From: Sphingopyxis sp.
Lineage (GTDB): Bacteria > Pseudomonadota > Alphaproteobacteria > Sphingomonadales > Sphingomonadaceae
Reading direction: 5' to 3'
NCBI GenBank assembly: GCA_026125835.1
Contig: JAHCKJ010000073.1
Coordinates: forward strand, 1 to 9,139
Length of the DNA: 9,139 nucleotides
The notes under the pieces were generated by a model, which saw only the letters and a list, made by a program, of their open reading frames with translations, made no database searches and was not told the DNA's origin. A program made the position numbers and the translations under genes. Numbering within the stretch: position 1 is the stretch's first letter; each line of letters starts with the position of its first letter. Positions 7,492 through 9,139 of the stretch are shown here, in pieces.

Positions 7492-8298
7492 TCAGGCGGG
7501 CCAGGTCAGCAGCGCGCGGCCGCCTGCGTCGATTTCGATGGCGGCGGGATCGTCGAGCAGCACCGCTTCGCCCAGTGCGACGGCTTCACCCGCGACGCGG
7601 CAACCGGCGGATAGCGGAACGAAGGTCGACTCGCCCTGCGCCTCTGCAATGATGGCGGGATAGACGGGCGCAGCGAGATGCGCGAGGTGGAAATGCGGGC
7701 CGCTGACGAGCATCCGGTTGGCCCGCGGGTCGATTCTGGCATCGCGCGGATCGTGGACCGGAACAGGGTTCGCGACCTCCAGCCCCTCATCCAGATGCAG
7801 TTCGCGCGGGCGGCCATAGTCATAGAGGCGATAGGTGCAGTCGACATTCTGCTGCACCTCGACCACCGTGAGTCCGGGGCCGATCGCGTGGATCGTGCCC
7901 GCCCGGTTGTAGACGAAATCATCGGCCTGTGACGGGCGCCAGTCGATCAGGTCGACGATGCTGCCGTCGAGCGCGGCGGCGCGAAGTTCCTCGCGGCTGC
8001 TCGCGCGATGGAGGCCGACGCCGAGTTCGGCGCCGGGCTGGGCGTCGAGGATGAGCCAGCATTCGTCTTTACCGCGCGGAAATCCAGCCGCTTTCGCTGC
8101 GACTGCGTCGGGATGAACCTGGATCGACAGGCGTTGCGATGTGAACAGAAACTTCACCAGCGTTGATGTGTGTGGGTGGCCGGGATCGACAAACCAGATT
8201 TCGCCGATCGAACGTCCGCCAAAGTTTCCGAACGTCGCGGGAATATCATCTCGCCCCCAAGGCTTCTCGACGATGACAGGCTTCAGGCGTTTCAGCAT
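7492..8298 (-). CDS. manA: Class I mannose-6-phosphate isomerase
   Basis: This cytoplasmic zinc enzyme interconverts fructose-6-phosphate and mannose-6-phosphate, the entry step to GDP-mannose for polysaccharides. The 268-residue protein is a compact cupin-type isomerase, shorter than the roughly 390-residue E. coli ManA. The metal ligands are recognisable: Gln60 and His62 in IQVHPD, Glu79 in GKDECW, and His137 in AGTIHAIGPG. KPWGRDD (12-18) and the VQQNVDCTYRLYDYGRPREL segment (148-167) are family hallmarks. The ATG at 8298 is chosen because the family pattern starts right after it and a GAGG lies just upstream; the open frame continues further upstream inside wecC but that part looks non-coding. 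It follows wecC after 40 bases, and both make sugar precursors. The symbol manA (pmi) is by family; the in vivo pathway is inferred. Confidence 0.93.
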   Translation of the reverse strand: MLKRLKPVIVEKPWGRDDIPATFGNFGGRSIGEIWFVDPGHPHTSTLVKFLFTSQRLSIQVHPDAVAAKAAGFPRGKDECWLILDAQPGAELGVGLHRASSREELRAAALDGSIVDLIDWRPSQADDFVYNRAGTIHAIGPGLTVVEVQQNVDCTYRLYDYGRPRELHLDEGLEVANPVPVHDPRDARIDPRANRMLVSGPHFHLAHLAAPVYPAIIAEAQGESTFVPLSAGCRVAGEAVALGEAVLLDDPAAIEIDAGGRALLTWPA

Positions 8299-8338
8299 TC
8301 GCCTCAATCCCCCAAAGCCGCGCTGCTCATCGAAGCGG

Positions 8339-9139
8339 TCAAGCCGCGCGATGCAAACGGTTGTTGCCGTTGCCGTTCGGCTGGTCGAGCCAAAGCCCGC
8401 GGGTGTCGTAGACGACCTTGTCGCCGCGTTCCTCGAGCGGAATCGATTTGAACAGATCGTGATCGACGAGCACAATCAGCAGGTCGCAGCTCGAAAGCGC
8501 GCTGTCGAGATCGATCAATTCGGCGCCGGTGCCCGCAAATTCCATCGGCAGACCGCGGGCGTAAGGCTCGACAATGCGGATCTGCGGGCCGAATCGGCGT
8601 GCGAGCGCGGCAGCGACCTCGACCGCGGGGCTTTCGCGGAAATCGTCGATATTGGGTTTGAAGGCGAGGCCGAGGCAGGCGACGCGCGCCTGCGGGTGCT
8701 GCGACACCAGCATTTCGGCGGCGCCGGTGACATGCGCGGTCTTGGCGAGGTTGACCTCGCGCGCGGTACGGATCAGGCGGCTGTGCCCGGGCGCGCCGTG
8801 AACGAGAAACCAGGGGTCGACCGCGATGCAGTGCCCACCGACGCCCGGACCGGGCTGAAGGATGTTGACCCGCGGGTGGCGGTTGGCGAGGCGGATCACC
8901 TCCCACACGTCGACCCCCATATGCTCGGCCATCATCGACAGCTCGTTGGCGAAGGCGATGTTGACGTCGCGGTAGCTGTTCTCGACGAGCTTCACCATTT
9001 CGGCGGCGCGCGCCGAGGTGGTGACGCAGGCGCCGCGCACGAACTGGCGATAAAAGGTCATCGCTCGGCGCGCGCAGCGCGGGGTGATGCCGCCGATACA
9101 GCGGTCGTTGTCGACCAGCTCGACCAGGATGCGCCCGGG
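8339..9139 (-). CDS. wecC: UDP-N-acetyl-D-mannosamine dehydrogenase, C-terminal part (5' end outside window)
   Basis: The enzyme oxidises UDP-ManNAc twice with NAD+ to UDP-ManNAcA, a precursor for surface polysaccharides. The 266 visible codons stay open to the window edge, so the gene starts upstream. The NAD-binding N-terminal domain is missing from view. The fragment begins with LVELVDNDRCIGGITP, continues with the central dimer domain EMVKLVENSYRDVNIAFANE (47-66, Lys50 and Asn53 likely catalytic) and the segment NRHPRVNILQPGPGVGGHC (86-104), whose Cys104 is the catalytic thiol. This last segment is diagnostic of WecC rather than of UDP-glucose dehydrogenases. The C-terminal UDP-binding domain follows (LGLAFKPNIDDFRESP near 156-171), and the protein ends in a short Asn/Gly-rich tail. 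The Met encoded at 9061 is internal and is not the start. Confidence 0.92.
   Translation of the reverse strand, partial: PGRILVELVDNDRCIGGITPRCARRAMTFYRQFVRGACVTTSARAAEMVKLVENSYRDVNIAFANELSMMAEHMGVDVWEVIRLANRHPRVNILQPGPGVGGHCIAVDPWFLVHGAPGHSRLIRTAREVNLAKTAHVTGAAEMLVSQHPQARVACLGLAFKPNIDDFRESPAVEVAAALARRFGPQIRIVEPYARGLPMEFAGTGAELIDLDSALSSCDLLIVLVDHDLFKSIPLEERGDKVVYDTRGLWLDQPNGNGNNRLHRAA

Noticed and set aside
8299..8475. Upstream extension of the mannose-6-phosphate isomerase frame
   Set aside because: The extra 59 residues overlap the end of wecC and have no family similarity; the isomerase pattern begins right after the ATG at 8298.

Overview
The window is high-GC DNA, probably from an alphaproteobacterium of the order Sphingomonadales (Sphingopyxis/Sphingomonas-like). 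I infer this from the FtsH and HslV protein features, the short TilS and the cpoB-tilS-ftsH order. No 16S gene or other definitive marker is present. Every supported gene lies on the minus strand, so the natural reading direction runs from base 9139 down to base 1. Intergenic gaps are short (115 bases at most). No rRNA, tRNA, CRISPR array, insertion sequence or phage gene was seen.

In reading direction, the window opens with the end of a polysaccharide-precursor region. This holds the C-terminal two thirds of a WecC-type UDP-ManNAc dehydrogenase (8339-9139, cut by the window edge) and a class I mannose-6-phosphate isomerase (7492-8298). A proteostasis pair follows: hslV (6873-7439) and hslU (5566-6867), only 5 bases apart, encoding the two parts of the HslVU ATP-dependent protease. 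Next come envelope and morphogenesis genes: a RodZ-like membrane protein with a helix-turn-helix domain (4560-5423) and a CpoB/YbgF-like periplasmic TPR protein (3496-4446). The tRNA-Ile lysidine synthetase tilS (2538-3542) starts inside the end of cpoB. The membrane protease ftsH (509-2455) follows, then a small exported protein of uncertain function (113-499). The first 74 bases hold the start of another exported protein that runs off the left edge.

The genes fall into three groups. HslVU and FtsH are two AAA+ proteases typically induced by heat shock, and each is preceded by a short gap with a promoter-like motif resembling alphaproteobacterial RpoH (sigma-32) sites. RodZ and CpoB act on cell-wall elongation and on coordinating wall synthesis with outer-membrane constriction. 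WecC and the isomerase feed sugar precursors to surface polysaccharide. TilS is an essential tRNA-modification enzyme that lies upstream of ftsH in many proteobacteria.

I found no undescribed system here. The region looks like ordinary core chromosome. The points most worth a second look are the two candidate heat-shock promoters (the one at hslV predicting a leaderless transcript), the long cpoB/tilS overlap, and the small Rap1a/Tai-like exported protein after ftsH.
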